From: Oscillospiraceae bacterium
Lineage (GTDB): Bacteria; Bacillota; Clostridia; Oscillospirales; Ruminococcaceae
Direction: 5' to 3'
Assembly (NCBI GenBank): GCA_022793675.1
Contig: JAAWDH010000048.1
Location: 1-64,000 of the forward strand
DNA length: 64,000 nucleotides
The position numbers and the translations under genes were made by a program. The notes beneath the pieces were generated by a model that did not search any database, was not told the DNA's origin, and was given only the letters and a program-made list of their open reading frames with translations. Every line of letters starts with the position of its first letter. The stretch's first letter is position 1. Below, piece after piece: positions 24,913 to 34,146 of the stretch.

Positions 24913-25818
24913 ATGCGTCACTTTGATCTGCACTGCGACACCCTTAACCGTTGTCTCAAAAACCGGCAGAGCCTTTTGAAAAACGACGGTGCGATTTCGG
25001 TAGAGCGAGGGCTGGTTTTTGACCAGTGGGTCCAGGTTTTTGCGGCTTTTATCCATGACAATTATAGAGGTGCTAAAGCCTACCAGCGCTTCAAGGCCCA
25101 GGCTGAACGGCTGCAGCAGGCTGTGGCTGAAAGCGGGGATATCGCCTTTTACGACCCCCGCGAGGTTAAAAGCGGCGTCTGCAACGCCATCCTTTCGGTG
25201 GAAAACGGCGCTGCTCTAGGCGGCAAGCCGGAGCGCGTGGCGGAGTTCGCCGAGATGGGCGTGCGGATTTTCAGCCTTGTCTGGAACGGCGAAAACGAGC
25301 TGGCCGGCGGCGTGGCGTCGGAGACCGGCCTGACCCCGCTGGGGAAGGAGGTTGTGTCGGAACTTACAAAGCATCGGATTATCATCGACGTTTCCCATCT
25401 GAACCGCACCGGTTTTTGGGAACTCTGCGAGGCGACCGACGCGCCTTTTATCGCCAGCCATTCCAACTGCTTTGAGGTCTGCCCGCATCAGCGCAACCTC
25501 GACGACCTGCAGATTGAAGAGATCGTCCGCCGCGGGGGCTTAATCGGCATCAATTTCTATCCGATTTTCATCAACGGCGAGAGCGACGCCAGTTTCCAGG
25601 AGATCCGTCGCCATATCCGCCGGATTTTGGCGCTTGGGGGCGAAAATTGCATTGCCGTCGGCAGCGACTTTGACGGCGCGGCGATGCCGTCCCGGCTGAC
25701 TGGGATTGACAAAATCCCTGATTGGCACGAAAACCTGCTCAAGCATTTTGACTCGGAGCTAGTCGAAAAGATCACTTTCCAAAACGCGCAGGACTTTATC
25801 AGCAGGTGTACGTTTTAA
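24913..25818 (+). CDS. Membrane dipeptidase-type (M19) peptidase
   Basis: Predicted 301 aa metallopeptidase of the renal dipeptidase family. Zinc ligands are in FDLHCDTLN (HxD), the bridging Glu in ILSVENGAAL, and the histidines in VDVSHLNR-like DVSHLN and SHSNCFEVCPHQRN; the conserved GSDFDGA lies near the C-terminus. No signal peptide is seen, so it is probably cytoplasmic despite the family name, and would cleave dipeptides. The family usually starts a few residues before the HxD motif, so I use ATG 24913; ATG 24856 immediately after rnhB is an alternative. Confidence 0.92.
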   Translation: MRHFDLHCDTLNRCLKNRQSLLKNDGAISVERGLVFDQWVQVFAAFIHDNYRGAKAYQRFKAQAERLQQAVAESGDIAFYDPREVKSGVCNAILSVENGAALGGKPERVAEFAEMGVRIFSLVWNGENELAGGVASETGLTPLGKEVVSELTKHRIIIDVSHLNRTGFWELCEATDAPFIASHSNCFEVCPHQRNLDDLQIEEIVRRGGLIGINFYPIFINGESDASFQEIRRHIRRILALGGENCIAVGSDFDGAAMPSRLTGIDKIPDWHENLLKHFDSELVEKITFQNAQDFISRCTF

Positions 25819-25930
25819 TGGCGGCATATCGCGTTGGAAATTTGCAGCATTTGCCCTGCGGGGCTAGGGACGTTTTTTGTCCGCAGTTTTGATAGGCGCG
25901 TTTGCTGCAGCAAGAAAGGACGGGATGCAA

Positions 25931-27418
25931 ATGAAATATAACAGCACCAGGGCCAGCAGCGTCGGCGTCAGTGCCGCCCAGGCGATTATGCAGGGGATTT
26001 CTGTTGACGGCGGGCTTTTTGTGCCGGAGTCGCTGCCGGAATTTACGATAGAAGAGTTGGCGGCGCTGGCTGGGAAAAGCTACGGGGAAAAAGCACAGAT
26101 TATTCTATCAAAATTCTTGACTGACTTTACCGGGGAGGAGCTGGCCGCTTGCATCCAGAATGCCTACGGCGGCGGCAAATTTGACAGCGACGGGGTGTTT
26201 GAGCTTTCCAAGGTGGGCGAGAGCTGCTATTTTTTGGAACTCTGGCATGGGCCGACCTGCGCCTTCAAAGATATGGCGCTGCAGCTGCTGCCGCAGCTGC
26301 TGACGGCGTCGGTTAAAAAGGTTTCGCCAGGACAGGAGGTGCTGGTGCTGGTTGCGACTTCCGGCGACACCGGCAAGGCGGCGCTGGAAGGCTTTAAGGA
26401 TGTGCCTGGTGTGAAAATCGCTGTCTTTTACCCAGAAAATGGCGTGGCTGAGATGCAGCGGCTGCAGATGGTGACCCAGGAGGGCGGGAACCTTTTGACG
26501 GCGGCGATCCAAGGCAATTTTGACGACGCCCAGAGCGGAGTCAAACAGATTTTTACCGACCCATCGGTGAAGGGGAAGCTGGCGGAACGGGGGATGGTGT
26601 TTTCCTCGGCCAATTCGATCAACTGGGGCCGCTTAGCACCGCAGGTCGTCTACTATATCGCCTGCTATGTGGCGATGATGGAGAAGGGCGAGATTCTTCC
26701 CGGCGAGGAAGTCAACGTCGCCGTTCCGACCGGCAATTTCGGCAATCTGCTGGCGGCCTATTACGCCAAACGGATGGGCGTGCCTTTCGGGACGCTGATC
26801 TGCGCTTCTAACCGCAATAACGTGCTGACTGATTTTATTGACACCGGCATTTATGACCGCAACCGGGATTTTTATGCCACAAACTCGCCGTCGATGGATA
26901 TCTTGGTTTCCTCCAACCTGGAACGGCTTTTGTACGAGCTGTCGGGTCGGGATGACGGGGCCGTCCGGGGCTGGTTTGCAGCCCTTCAGGAGGATGGCGA
27001 GTATGAAGTGGACGAGGCGGTCAAAGAAGCGCTGGCAGAGGGGTTCTGGGGCGGTTCCTGCAACGATGGGGAAACCCTTGCGGCTATCGGGCGGCTGTTC
27101 CGGGAATATGGCTATCTCTGCGACACCCATACCGCTGTGGCGGCGAAGGCGTATTGGGATTATTTGGAAGCAACCGGCGATGAACGGAAAGTTATCATTG
27201 TTTCGACGGCCTCGCCCTATAAATTCAGCGACAGTGTGCTGCGGGCTATTTCTGATACGCCCGTGCCGGACGACCCCTTTGAGCAGGCAGCGCTGCTGCA
27301 GCGCTTGGCCGGCGTTCCAGCGCCGCCGCCGCTGATGTCGCTGAAAGGGAAGGGGATCCGCTTTACAGAGAGCGTTGCGAAAGATAAAATGGCGGATTAT
27401 GTCCTTAGCCAGTTTTAG
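25931..27418 (+). CDS. thrC: Threonine synthase
   Basis: Predicted 495 aa PLP enzyme converting O-phospho-L-homoserine to threonine. The N-terminal MKYNSTRA motif, the PLP lysine in GPTCAFKDMALQLLP, VATSGDTGKAAL, NSINWGRLAPQVVYY and PTGNFGNLLAAYYAK are all characteristic of the long (fungal/Gram-negative-like) ThrC class. Length is normal. The start MKYNST at 25931 is 10 bases from AAAGGA; ATG 25925 is closer (4 bases). No other threonine genes are adjacent. Confidence 0.96.
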   Translation: MKYNSTRASSVGVSAAQAIMQGISVDGGLFVPESLPEFTIEELAALAGKSYGEKAQIILSKFLTDFTGEELAACIQNAYGGGKFDSDGVFELSKVGESCYFLELWHGPTCAFKDMALQLLPQLLTASVKKVSPGQEVLVLVATSGDTGKAALEGFKDVPGVKIAVFYPENGVAEMQRLQMVTQEGGNLLTAAIQGNFDDAQSGVKQIFTDPSVKGKLAERGMVFSSANSINWGRLAPQVVYYIACYVAMMEKGEILPGEEVNVAVPTGNFGNLLAAYYAKRMGVPFGTLICASNRNNVLTDFIDTGIYDRNRDFYATNSPSMDILVSSNLERLLYELSGRDDGAVRGWFAALQEDGEYEVDEAVKEALAEGFWGGSCNDGETLAAIGRLFREYGYLCDTHTAVAAKAYWDYLEATGDERKVIIVSTASPYKFSDSVLRAISDTPVPDDPFEQAALLQRLAGVPAPPPLMSLKGKGIRFTESVAKDKMADYVLSQF

Positions 27419-27553
27419 CTGGATGCCAACTGAAGCGGTTTGGCCAAAACGGTTAAGCGGGGCGGGGCAGCCTCGCCGCCGTATCAACCCAGAGGAGGGA
27501 GGAAGATTGGCCTGCGGCTGGTTGAGAGCCGCGGAAACGGCCGATTGCGGGTC

Positions 27554-28228
27554 ATGGTATATGGGATAGCGGACTTGCACCTTTCGCTGGGGGTGGATAA
27601 GCCGATGGATGTATTCAAAGGCTGGGAAGATTATGTATCCCGGTTGGAAAGGAACTGGCGGCGGCTTGTCCGGGAAGAGGACACGGTAGTGGTGGCCGGG
27701 GACATTTCCTGGGGGCTGGATATTGGGGAGAGTTTGGAGGACTTCCGCTGGCTGGACAGCCTGCCGGGGGAAAAGCTGCTGCTCAAAGGCAACCACGACT
27801 TGTGGTTCTCGACCAAAACTAAGGTGGAGCGCTTTTTTGCCGACAACGGCTTTTCTTCGCTGAAAATGCTTTTCAACAATGCGTTCCAGCTTGACGGCTA
27901 TGCCCTTTGCGGCACCAGGGGCTGGATGAACGACCAGAGCGATAAAAAGGTGCTTAGGCGGGAATGCGGGCGGCTGCGGCTGAGCTTGGAGGCCGGAAAG
28001 AAACTTGGCGGGGAACCGTTGGTTTTCCTCCATTATCCGCCGGTTTACGGCAGCGGCGACTGCCCGGAGATCATTGAGGTGCTTTTGGAGTACGGCGTAA
28101 AACAGGTCTATTACGGCCATATCCATGGTTGTTCGGCTGGGTATGCCATCAATGGGCAGCGGTATGGTATCGATTTTCGGCTGATTTCTTGTGATTATCT
28201 CCAATTTGAGCCAAAACGAATCATATAA
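27554..28228 (+). CDS. Calcineurin-like metallophosphoesterase
   Basis: Predicted 224 aa. Metal-binding motifs are in order: GIADLHLS (DxH), VAGDISWG (GDxxxG), LKGNHDLWF (GNHD), FLHYPP (H) and YYGHIHG (GHxH). The family includes phosphodiesterases and phosphatases of many specificities. The start is uncertain: ATG 27554 fits homologues (MxYxIxDLHLS) but has a poor ribosome site, while a strong AGGAGGGAGG lies about 55 bases upstream (27492-27502) without a canonical start in this frame. Confidence 0.88.
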   Translation: MVYGIADLHLSLGVDKPMDVFKGWEDYVSRLERNWRRLVREEDTVVVAGDISWGLDIGESLEDFRWLDSLPGEKLLLKGNHDLWFSTKTKVERFFADNGFSSLKMLFNNAFQLDGYALCGTRGWMNDQSDKKVLRRECGRLRLSLEAGKKLGGEPLVFLHYPPVYGSGDCPEIIEVLLEYGVKQVYYGHIHGCSAGYAINGQRYGIDFRLISCDYLQFEPKRII

Positions 28229-28284
28229 TTTGCGAGAATCCGGAAAATTTCACAAAAACACTGGAATATCCCGCCGTTTTATGC

Positions 28285-28290
28285 TATACT
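28285..28290 (+). promoter_or_regulatory. Extended -10 element before tig
   Basis: TGCTATACT gives an extended -10 box; the -35 (TGGAAT, 17 bases upstream) is weak. It leaves a leader of about 210 bases before tig that contains GC-rich inverted repeats (near 28415-28460) but no feature I can name. Confidence 0.5.
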
Positions 28291-28502
28291 GAAAGACATA
28301 GCGCGTATTCCGTTTCCCGGGCCGTTTTGTGGCCGGAAAAGGGAGGGCAGATAGTCAACAGGTTCTGGAAGGGCTTGCCTTTTTCCAGGCGGTGTCGGCT
28401 ATGGAAATCTGAAGCAGGGCCGCTTTTGGCGGCCTCCCGCGGCCAAAATGGCCGGGGCTTTCAAAGGGTTTTGGAAGTGCTTTGACTATAGGAGGATGTC
28501 TG

Positions 28503-29783
28503 ATGAGCTTAGTATCCACAAACAACATTGCAGCCAGCAAGTATGAGCTGGAAATCGCCATTTCTGCCGAGGAATTCGAGGCGGCTATCGCTGGCGTCTA
28601 CAAAAAGCGCGCCAAGGAGTTCCAGGTTCCCGGCTTCCGCAAGGGCAAGGCCCCCCGCAAAACCATTGAGAAGTTGTTCGGCGAGCAGATCTTCTTTGAG
28701 GAAGCAGTCAACGCCGCAGCCCCCAAGGCGCTGCAGGAAGCCTATACCGAGTCTGGGCTGGAAATCGTCGTCGCCCCCAATGTCGAGGTCGTTTCAATCT
28801 CCAAAGAAGACGGCGTCACATTAAAGGCTGTCTGTGTGGTCAAGCCTGAAGTTACCGTCAAGGAATATAAGGGCCTCAAAGCCTCCAATACCCCTGCGCC
28901 TGTCACCGATGAGGATATCCAGGCCGAGATCGACCGGATGCGCAGCCGCAATGCCCGCACCATCTCGGTGGAAGACCGTGCGGCCCAGAAGGACGATATC
29001 GTGGTTATCGACTTCGAGGGTTTTGTGGATGGCGTCGCTTTTGAGGGCGGCAAGGCAGAGGGCTATTCGCTGACCCTTGGCTCCGGCCAGTTTATCCCCG
29101 GTTTTGAGGATCAGATTGCCGGCCATAACAAGGGCGAAACCTTTGACGTCAACGTCGCGTTCCCGGAGGAGTACCATGCCGAAGAGCTGAAGGGCAAGCC
29201 TGCGACCTTCAAAGTCACCCTGCACGACATCAGCGCGAGGGAACTGCCTGAAGCCGACGACGAGTTTGTCAAGGACGTTTCCGAATTTGATACCCTTGAT
29301 GAGCTGAAGGCCGATATTGCCAAGAAAAAGGCCGAGTCCAACGAACGCGCCGCCAACGCCGCTTTTGAAAACGCGCTGATCGACGCAATCATCAGCAATA
29401 TGGAAGGCGATATCCCCGAAGAGATGGTCGAGGCCCGCATCGACGAGATGGTTCAGGACTTCCAGCACCGTCTCCAGTCCCAAGGCCTGTCGATGGATAT
29501 GTACCTGCAATATACCGGCATGAACGCCGATTCCTTCCGGCTGACCTTTAAAGAGCAAGCGGACAAGCAGGTCAAGATTGCATTGGCGTTGGAGAAGATT
29601 GTCGAGATGGAAGGCATCGAGCCGACCGAGGAAGAGATCGACGCCGAAGCTGCCAAGCTTTCCGAGCAGTACCAGGGTGTCCCTGCCGAGCAGATCAAAG
29701 CTGCGTTGGGCGATCAGCTGAAGAGCGACGTGGCCCAGAAGAAAGCTGTGGAGCTGATTAAGAGTAGCGCTGTCGCCGAATAA
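28503..29783 (+). CDS. tig: Trigger factor
   Basis: Predicted 426 aa ribosome-associated chaperone and peptidyl-prolyl isomerase. The N-terminal ribosome-binding domain contains FRKGKAPRKTIEKLFG (GFRxGKxP signature), the FKBP-like PPIase domain spans about 150-240 (DIVVIDFEGFVDGVAFEGG, SGQFIPGFEDQIAG), and the C-terminal helical arm runs to the end. Length is typical. The start at 28503 follows AGGAGG by 7 bases. It is followed by clpP and clpX, the standard bacterial order. Confidence 0.97.
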   Translation: MSLVSTNNIAASKYELEIAISAEEFEAAIAGVYKKRAKEFQVPGFRKGKAPRKTIEKLFGEQIFFEEAVNAAAPKALQEAYTESGLEIVVAPNVEVVSISKEDGVTLKAVCVVKPEVTVKEYKGLKASNTPAPVTDEDIQAEIDRMRSRNARTISVEDRAAQKDDIVVIDFEGFVDGVAFEGGKAEGYSLTLGSGQFIPGFEDQIAGHNKGETFDVNVAFPEEYHAEELKGKPATFKVTLHDISARELPEADDEFVKDVSEFDTLDELKADIAKKKAESNERAANAAFENALIDAIISNMEGDIPEEMVEARIDEMVQDFQHRLQSQGLSMDMYLQYTGMNADSFRLTFKEQADKQVKIALALEKIVEMEGIEPTEEEIDAEAAKLSEQYQGVPAEQIKAALGDQLKSDVAQKKAVELIKSSAVAE

Positions 29784-29878
29784 GCCGGCGTTTTCATGGG
29801 AAGCTTTAAGGAAAGTTTTCAATCTGGTTTTGTTTTCTTCATTTTTTCAGACGATAATTGTAATGGAACTGTTACTTT

Positions 29879-29915
29879 CGGGTGGGGCGGAGGGCCCCAC
29901 CCGTCCCTTGCTTTT
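29879..29915 (+). terminator. Hairpin between tig and clpP
   Basis: A perfect 10-bp GC stem (29879-29888 with 29894-29903, loop GGAGG) is followed 7 bases later by TTTTT. It may act as a partial terminator or attenuator before clpP. Confidence 0.5.
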
Positions 29916-29944
29916 TATCCTGTCCAAAAGGAGGATTTTGTGTT

Positions 29945-30526
29945 ATGAGTTTAGTGCCTATGGTCATCGAGCAGACCGGACGCGGGGAGCGCTCCTTTGA
30001 CATCTATTCCCGGCTGCTGAACGACCGGATTATTATGCTCTGCGAAGAGGTTAACGACACCACGGCCAGCCTAGTCGTGGCCCAGCTGCTCTATCTTGAG
30101 GGCCAGGACCCTGAAAAGGACATCCAGCTTTACATCAACAGCCCCGGCGGTTCGGTAACGGCCGGCATGGCTATCTACGATACGATGCAATACGTCAAAT
30201 GCGACGTTTCGACCATCTGCGTAGGCATGGCCGCTTCCATGGGCGCGTTCTTGCTGTCCAGCGGCGCTAAGGGCAAGCGCATCGCCCTGCCCAACAGCGA
30301 GATTATGATTCACCAGCCTTCCGCCGGCACCCAAGGGCAAATCACTGATATGTCCCTGCATCTGAAACGGCTGGAAACAATTAAAAAACGGCTGAACAAG
30401 ATCCTTGCGGCCAATACCGGCAAGCCGGAAGAGGTTGTGGCGGCCGACTGTGAGCGCGACAATTTCATGCTCGCCGAAGAGGCGCTGGAATACGGCCTCA
30501 TCGACAAGATCTTAGCCAGCCGCTGA
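29945..30526 (+). CDS. clpP: ATP-dependent Clp protease proteolytic subunit
   Basis: Predicted 193 aa serine protease forming the tetradecameric ClpP barrel. The catalytic triad is visible: Ser98 in GMAASMGAF, His123 in IMIHQPSAG and Asp at about 172. The N-terminus ([20 protein letters not shown]) is standard, as are LNSPGG-type INSPGGS residues. The start MSLVPM at 29945 follows AAAGGAGG. No McsR/CtsR-type operator was recognised upstream. It works with ClpX encoded 36 bases downstream. Confidence 0.97.
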   Translation: MSLVPMVIEQTGRGERSFDIYSRLLNDRIIMLCEEVNDTTASLVVAQLLYLEGQDPEKDIQLYINSPGGSVTAGMAIYDTMQYVKCDVSTICVGMAASMGAFLLSSGAKGKRIALPNSEIMIHQPSAGTQGQITDMSLHLKRLETIKKRLNKILAANTGKPEEVVAADCERDNFMLAEEALEYGLIDKILASR

Positions 30527-30562
30527 TAAGCGCTGATTTTCTAATAGGAAAGGCATGGTATC

Positions 30563-31846
30563 ATGGCTGATTATAGCGATAAAAGTTCGGTCCGCTGCAG
30601 TTTTTGCGGCAAACGGGACCATGCCGTCCGGCGGATGCTGCATTCGCCGGGCGCCAATATCTGCGACGAATGCGTAGCGTTATGCTACAATATGCTGGCG
30701 GAAGAGGGGATTTTTGCTCCAATGCCGCAAGCGGCAGGCAGCGTTTCGGCAGAAGACTTTAACCTTCTCAAGCCCGCCCAGATCAAGGCGGTGCTGGATG
30801 AATATGTCATCGGTCAGGACCGGGCTAAAGTTACGCTGGCTGTGGCGGTGTATAACCACTATAAGCGGATTTTCCATCCTGCAGCGGACAGCAGCGACGT
30901 GGAGATCCAAAAGAGCAACGTTTTGCTCTTAGGGCCGACCGGCGTGGGCAAGACGATGCTGGCCCAGACGCTGGCACGCACTCTCCATGTCCCCTTTGCG
31001 ATTGCCGACGCCACCACCCTTACCGAGGCGGGCTATGTGGGCGACGATGTGGAAAATGTGCTGGTGCGGCTGCTGCAGGCGGCAGATTTCGATGTCGAAG
31101 CTGCCGAGCGGGGGATTATCTATATTGATGAGATTGATAAGATTACCCGCAAATCAGAAAACGCTTCCATTACCCGCGATGTCAGCGGTGAAGGCGTCCA
31201 GCAGGCACTGCTGAAGATCCTTGAAGGCACTGTTTCCAACGTCCCGCCCCAAGGCGGCCGCAAGCACCCCCATCAGGAGTTTATCCAGGTGGACACCAGC
31301 AACATCCTCTTTATCTGCGGCGGCGCGTTCGAGGGCATCGAAAAGATCATCAATAAGCGGATGGATTCTTCGACGTTGGGCTTTGGAGCCAATGTGCAGA
31401 AGCGGGAAGACCTGCCCAAAGGCGAGGCCTTGAAGGGGTTAATCCCCGACGACCTAGTCAAATTCGGCCTGATTCCCGAGCTGGTGGGCCGGCTGCCAGT
31501 GATTACGGCGCTGGAGGATCTGTCGGTAGAGCAGCTGGTTCAGGTGCTCAAGGAGCCGAAAAACAGCCTCTTGAAGCAATACACCGAACTGTTTGCGATT
31601 GACGAAGTCGAGCTTTCGATGAGCGAGGATGCGCTGCGGGCGGTGGCCGAAGAAGCTGTCAAGCGCAAAACTGGCGCTCGCGGCCTGCGCAATGTCATGG
31701 AAGAGCTACTGATGGATCTGATGTACGAGGTACCCTCCGACGAGACTATCACCCGTGCGGTCATCACACCTGAAGCGGTGCGTAAGGAAGAACCGGCGCT
31801 GCTGGAGCATGGCGACGGACAGGCGGCCTTGAAAAAAGCTCGCTGA
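30563..31846 (+). CDS. clpX: ATP-dependent Clp protease ATPase subunit ClpX
   Basis: Predicted 427 aa AAA+ unfoldase. The N-terminal zinc-binding domain has [11 protein letters not shown] and ICDECVALC (C4 zinc finger). Walker A is [12 protein letters not shown], Walker [11 protein letters not shown], the pore loop GYVGDDVE is intact, the ClpP-contact loop region LGFGANV resembles LGFGA-type IGF loops, and sensor 2 is [13 protein letters not shown]. Length is typical. It delivers tagged substrates to ClpP. A strong terminator follows at 31867. Confidence 0.97.
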   Translation: MADYSDKSSVRCSFCGKRDHAVRRMLHSPGANICDECVALCYNMLAEEGIFAPMPQAAGSVSAEDFNLLKPAQIKAVLDEYVIGQDRAKVTLAVAVYNHYKRIFHPAADSSDVEIQKSNVLLLGPTGVGKTMLAQTLARTLHVPFAIADATTLTEAGYVGDDVENVLVRLLQAADFDVEAAERGIIYIDEIDKITRKSENASITRDVSGEGVQQALLKILEGTVSNVPPQGGRKHPHQEFIQVDTSNILFICGGAFEGIEKIINKRMDSSTLGFGANVQKREDLPKGEALKGLIPDDLVKFGLIPELVGRLPVITALEDLSVEQLVQVLKEPKNSLLKQYTELFAIDEVELSMSEDALRAVAEEAVKRKTGARGLRNVMEELLMDLMYEVPSDETITRAVITPEAVRKEEPALLEHGDGQAALKKAR

Positions 31847-31866
31847 CTTTTCAGGCAGAGGTTTTG

Positions 31867-31898
31867 GCAGCAGGCGCAGGCCGCGCCTGCTGCTTTTT
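31867..31898 (+). terminator. Intrinsic terminator after clpX
   Basis: A perfect 11-bp stem (31867-31877 with 31883-31893) and a 5-base loop are followed by TTTTT. Confidence 0.9.
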
Positions 31899-31962
31899 GC
31901 ACAAATCCGGGGCGTCGGGTTGGCAAATTTAGAAAATTTGTTTTGAAATTTCTCCAAAACGA

Positions 31963-31991
31963 TTGACAAACGCCGGCTTCTAGAGTAAAAT
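31963..31991 (+). promoter_or_regulatory. Promoter of the topoisomerase-like gene
   Basis: TTGACA (31963-31968) and TAAAAT (31986-31991) are 17 bases apart, about 40 bases before the start codon. Confidence 0.75.
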
Positions 31992-32031
31992 GGGAAAGAT
32001 AAAAGTATCAACTGCAATGGAGGTTGCCCGG

Positions 32032-34014
32032 ATGGCAAAGCGCAAGGAAGAATATGGGAACGAAAGCATCTCCGCCCTGAAAGGGGCTGACCGGGTCCGC
32101 AAGCGGCCGTCGGTCATTTTCGGTTCGGACGGGCTGGAGGGCTGCGAGCATTCTTTTTTTGAGATCCTCTCCAACTCCATCGACGAGGCCCGCTCTGGCT
32201 ACGGTTCAAAAATTATCGTTACGGTTCATCCTGACGCTTCTATTGAAGTGCAGGACTTTGCCCGGGGCATCCCGGTGGACTGGAACCCCCGCGAGGAACG
32301 CTACAACTGGGAGCTGGTTTTCTGCGAGCTTTACGCGGGCGGCAAATACCGCGAGGACGGCGGCGAGAATTACGAATTCTCGTTGGGGCTGAATGGCTTG
32401 GGTACCTGCGCTACCCAGTATGCTTCAGAGTTTTTCGATGTTGAGGTCATCCGCGATGGCTTTCAGTATAACCTGCATTTTGAAAAGGGGAGCTTGGTCG
32501 GGGAAATGCAGAAAACCCCTACAACCCAGAAAAAAACCGGTACCAGGCAGCATTGGCGGCCGGATCTGGAAGTTTTTACCGATATCAAGATCCCGGTCGA
32601 GTTTTTCGCTGACGTGCTGAAAAAACAGGCGGTGGTCAACAAAGGGCTGCTTTTTGAGCTGATTGACCGTACTGGCGACAAGGTGGAAAAACGGGAGTTC
32701 TGCTATGAAAACGGCCTGACCGATTATCTGAAGGAGATTGCTGGCGAGGACGCGCTGACCAGTATTGAGTATTGGGAGGCCGAACGGGTGGGCCGCGACC
32801 GGGAAGACCGTGAGGATTACAAGGTCAAGCTGTCGGTAGCGGTGTGCTTTTCAAACAAACTGAAGTTTGCCGAATATTATCACAATTCCAGCTTTTTGGA
32901 GTACGGCGGCTCGCCGGAGCGGGCGGTGCGGCAAGCGTTTGTTTCCCAGATTGACGCTTATCTGCGCCAGGGCGGCAAATACCTGAAAAATGAAAGCAAA
33001 ATCACTTTTGCCGACGTGGAGGATTGCCTGGTGCTGGTGTCTTCGTCCTTTTCGACCCAGACTTCCTATGAGAACCAGACCAAAAAAGCCATTACCAACC
33101 GTTTTGTTTATGAGGCGATGACGGATTTCTTGAAGCACCAGCTGGAGATCTATTTCCTGGAAAACCCAGTGGACGCCGGTAAAATCGCCGAGCAGGTACT
33201 GGTCAACAAGCGCAGCCGTGAAAACGCCGAACGCACCCGCCTGAACCTGAAAAAGAAGCTGCAAGGGACGATGGACGTCACCAACCGGGTGCAGAAATTT
33301 GTCGACTGCCGCACCCGCGATACCGCCCGACGGGAGCTGTTTATTGTAGAGGGCGACTCGGCGCTGGGGGCCTGCAAGCTCTCCCGCGACGCTGAGTTCC
33401 AGGCCATTATCCCGGTGCGGGGCAAAATCCTCAACTGCCTGAAGGCGGATTATGATAAGATTTTTAAAAGTGAAATCATTATCGACCTTTTGAAGGTGCT
33501 GGGCTGCGGGGTGGAGGTTCGAAGCAAATCCAACCGTGATATTGCCGAGTTTGACCTGAATGCCCTGCGCTGGCAGCGGGTATTTATCTGCACCGATGCC
33601 GATTATGACGGTTTCCAGATCCGCGTGCTGATCCTGACGATGCTTTACAGGCTGACGCCGACGTTGATTGAAAAGGGATACGTTTATATCGCCCAGACCC
33701 CTCTTTATGAAATTACGACCAAAACCCGCGTCTATTTTGCCTACAGCGAAGCCGAGAAGATTCAGATCCTTCAGGAATTGGGCAACGCCAAATATACCCT
33801 TCAGCGTTCCAAGGGTCTTGGCGAAAACGATCCCGAAATGATGTGGATGACAACCATGAACCCCGAGACTCGCCGCGCCATCCGCGTTACCCCCACCGAT
33901 GCCGCCCGCACAGCCGAGATGTTTGAGATGCTCCAGGGCAACGACCTTCAGGGCCGCAAGGATTATATCGCCGACCACGGCCACGAATACCTTGACCTTG
34001 CAGATATTTCGTAG
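32032..34014 (+). CDS. Divergent type IIA topoisomerase subunit B (GyrB/ParE-like)
   Basis: Predicted 660 aa. The GHKL ATPase domain has EILSNSIDEA (catalytic Glu and Mg-binding Asn), DFARGIPVDW instead of the usual DNGRGIPV, and GLNGLGTCATQY for the ATP lid. The TOPRIM domain has FIVEGDSALG, PVRGKILN and the TDADYDG metal motif, and the C-terminal QRSKGLGENDP matches RYKGLGEM. It is a full-length B subunit of the divergent second topoisomerase type common in Clostridia. The A subunit that normally sits next door is absent; nadE follows. The start at 32032 is 9 bases from GGAGG; the longer frame from 31990 overlaps the promoter. Confidence 0.9.
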   Translation: MAKRKEEYGNESISALKGADRVRKRPSVIFGSDGLEGCEHSFFEILSNSIDEARSGYGSKIIVTVHPDASIEVQDFARGIPVDWNPREERYNWELVFCELYAGGKYREDGGENYEFSLGLNGLGTCATQYASEFFDVEVIRDGFQYNLHFEKGSLVGEMQKTPTTQKKTGTRQHWRPDLEVFTDIKIPVEFFADVLKKQAVVNKGLLFELIDRTGDKVEKREFCYENGLTDYLKEIAGEDALTSIEYWEAERVGRDREDREDYKVKLSVAVCFSNKLKFAEYYHNSSFLEYGGSPERAVRQAFVSQIDAYLRQGGKYLKNESKITFADVEDCLVLVSSSFSTQTSYENQTKKAITNRFVYEAMTDFLKHQLEIYFLENPVDAGKIAEQVLVNKRSRENAERTRLNLKKKLQGTMDVTNRVQKFVDCRTRDTARRELFIVEGDSALGACKLSRDAEFQAIIPVRGKILNCLKADYDKIFKSEIIIDLLKVLGCGVEVRSKSNRDIAEFDLNALRWQRVFICTDADYDGFQIRVLILTMLYRLTPTLIEKGYVYIAQTPLYEITTKTRVYFAYSEAEKIQILQELGNAKYTLQRSKGLGENDPEMMWMTTMNPETRRAIRVTPTDAARTAEMFEMLQGNDLQGRKDYIADHGHEYLDLADIS

Positions 34015-34146
34015 GGGATGTACGGTCTGCGTCGGCCAGTAAAAAGTTTTGTTTGGTTATTTCAAAAAATCGCAGGGGCCGGGGGCGGACTTTCCTACAG
34101 GAAGCGGTTCCCTGGTCACCCTGCTGTCAGCGAGGAAGTGTTTTGT

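Noticed and set aside
26633-28204. 523-aa minus-strand open frame across thrC and the phosphoesterase
   Set aside because: It covers two well-supported plus-strand genes, is rich in Arg/Pro/His as GC-rich shadows are, and has no ribosome site.
32851-33984. 377-aa minus-strand open frame in the topoisomerase gene
   Set aside because: Shadow of the plus-strand gene, whose ATPase and TOPRIM motifs are unmistakable.
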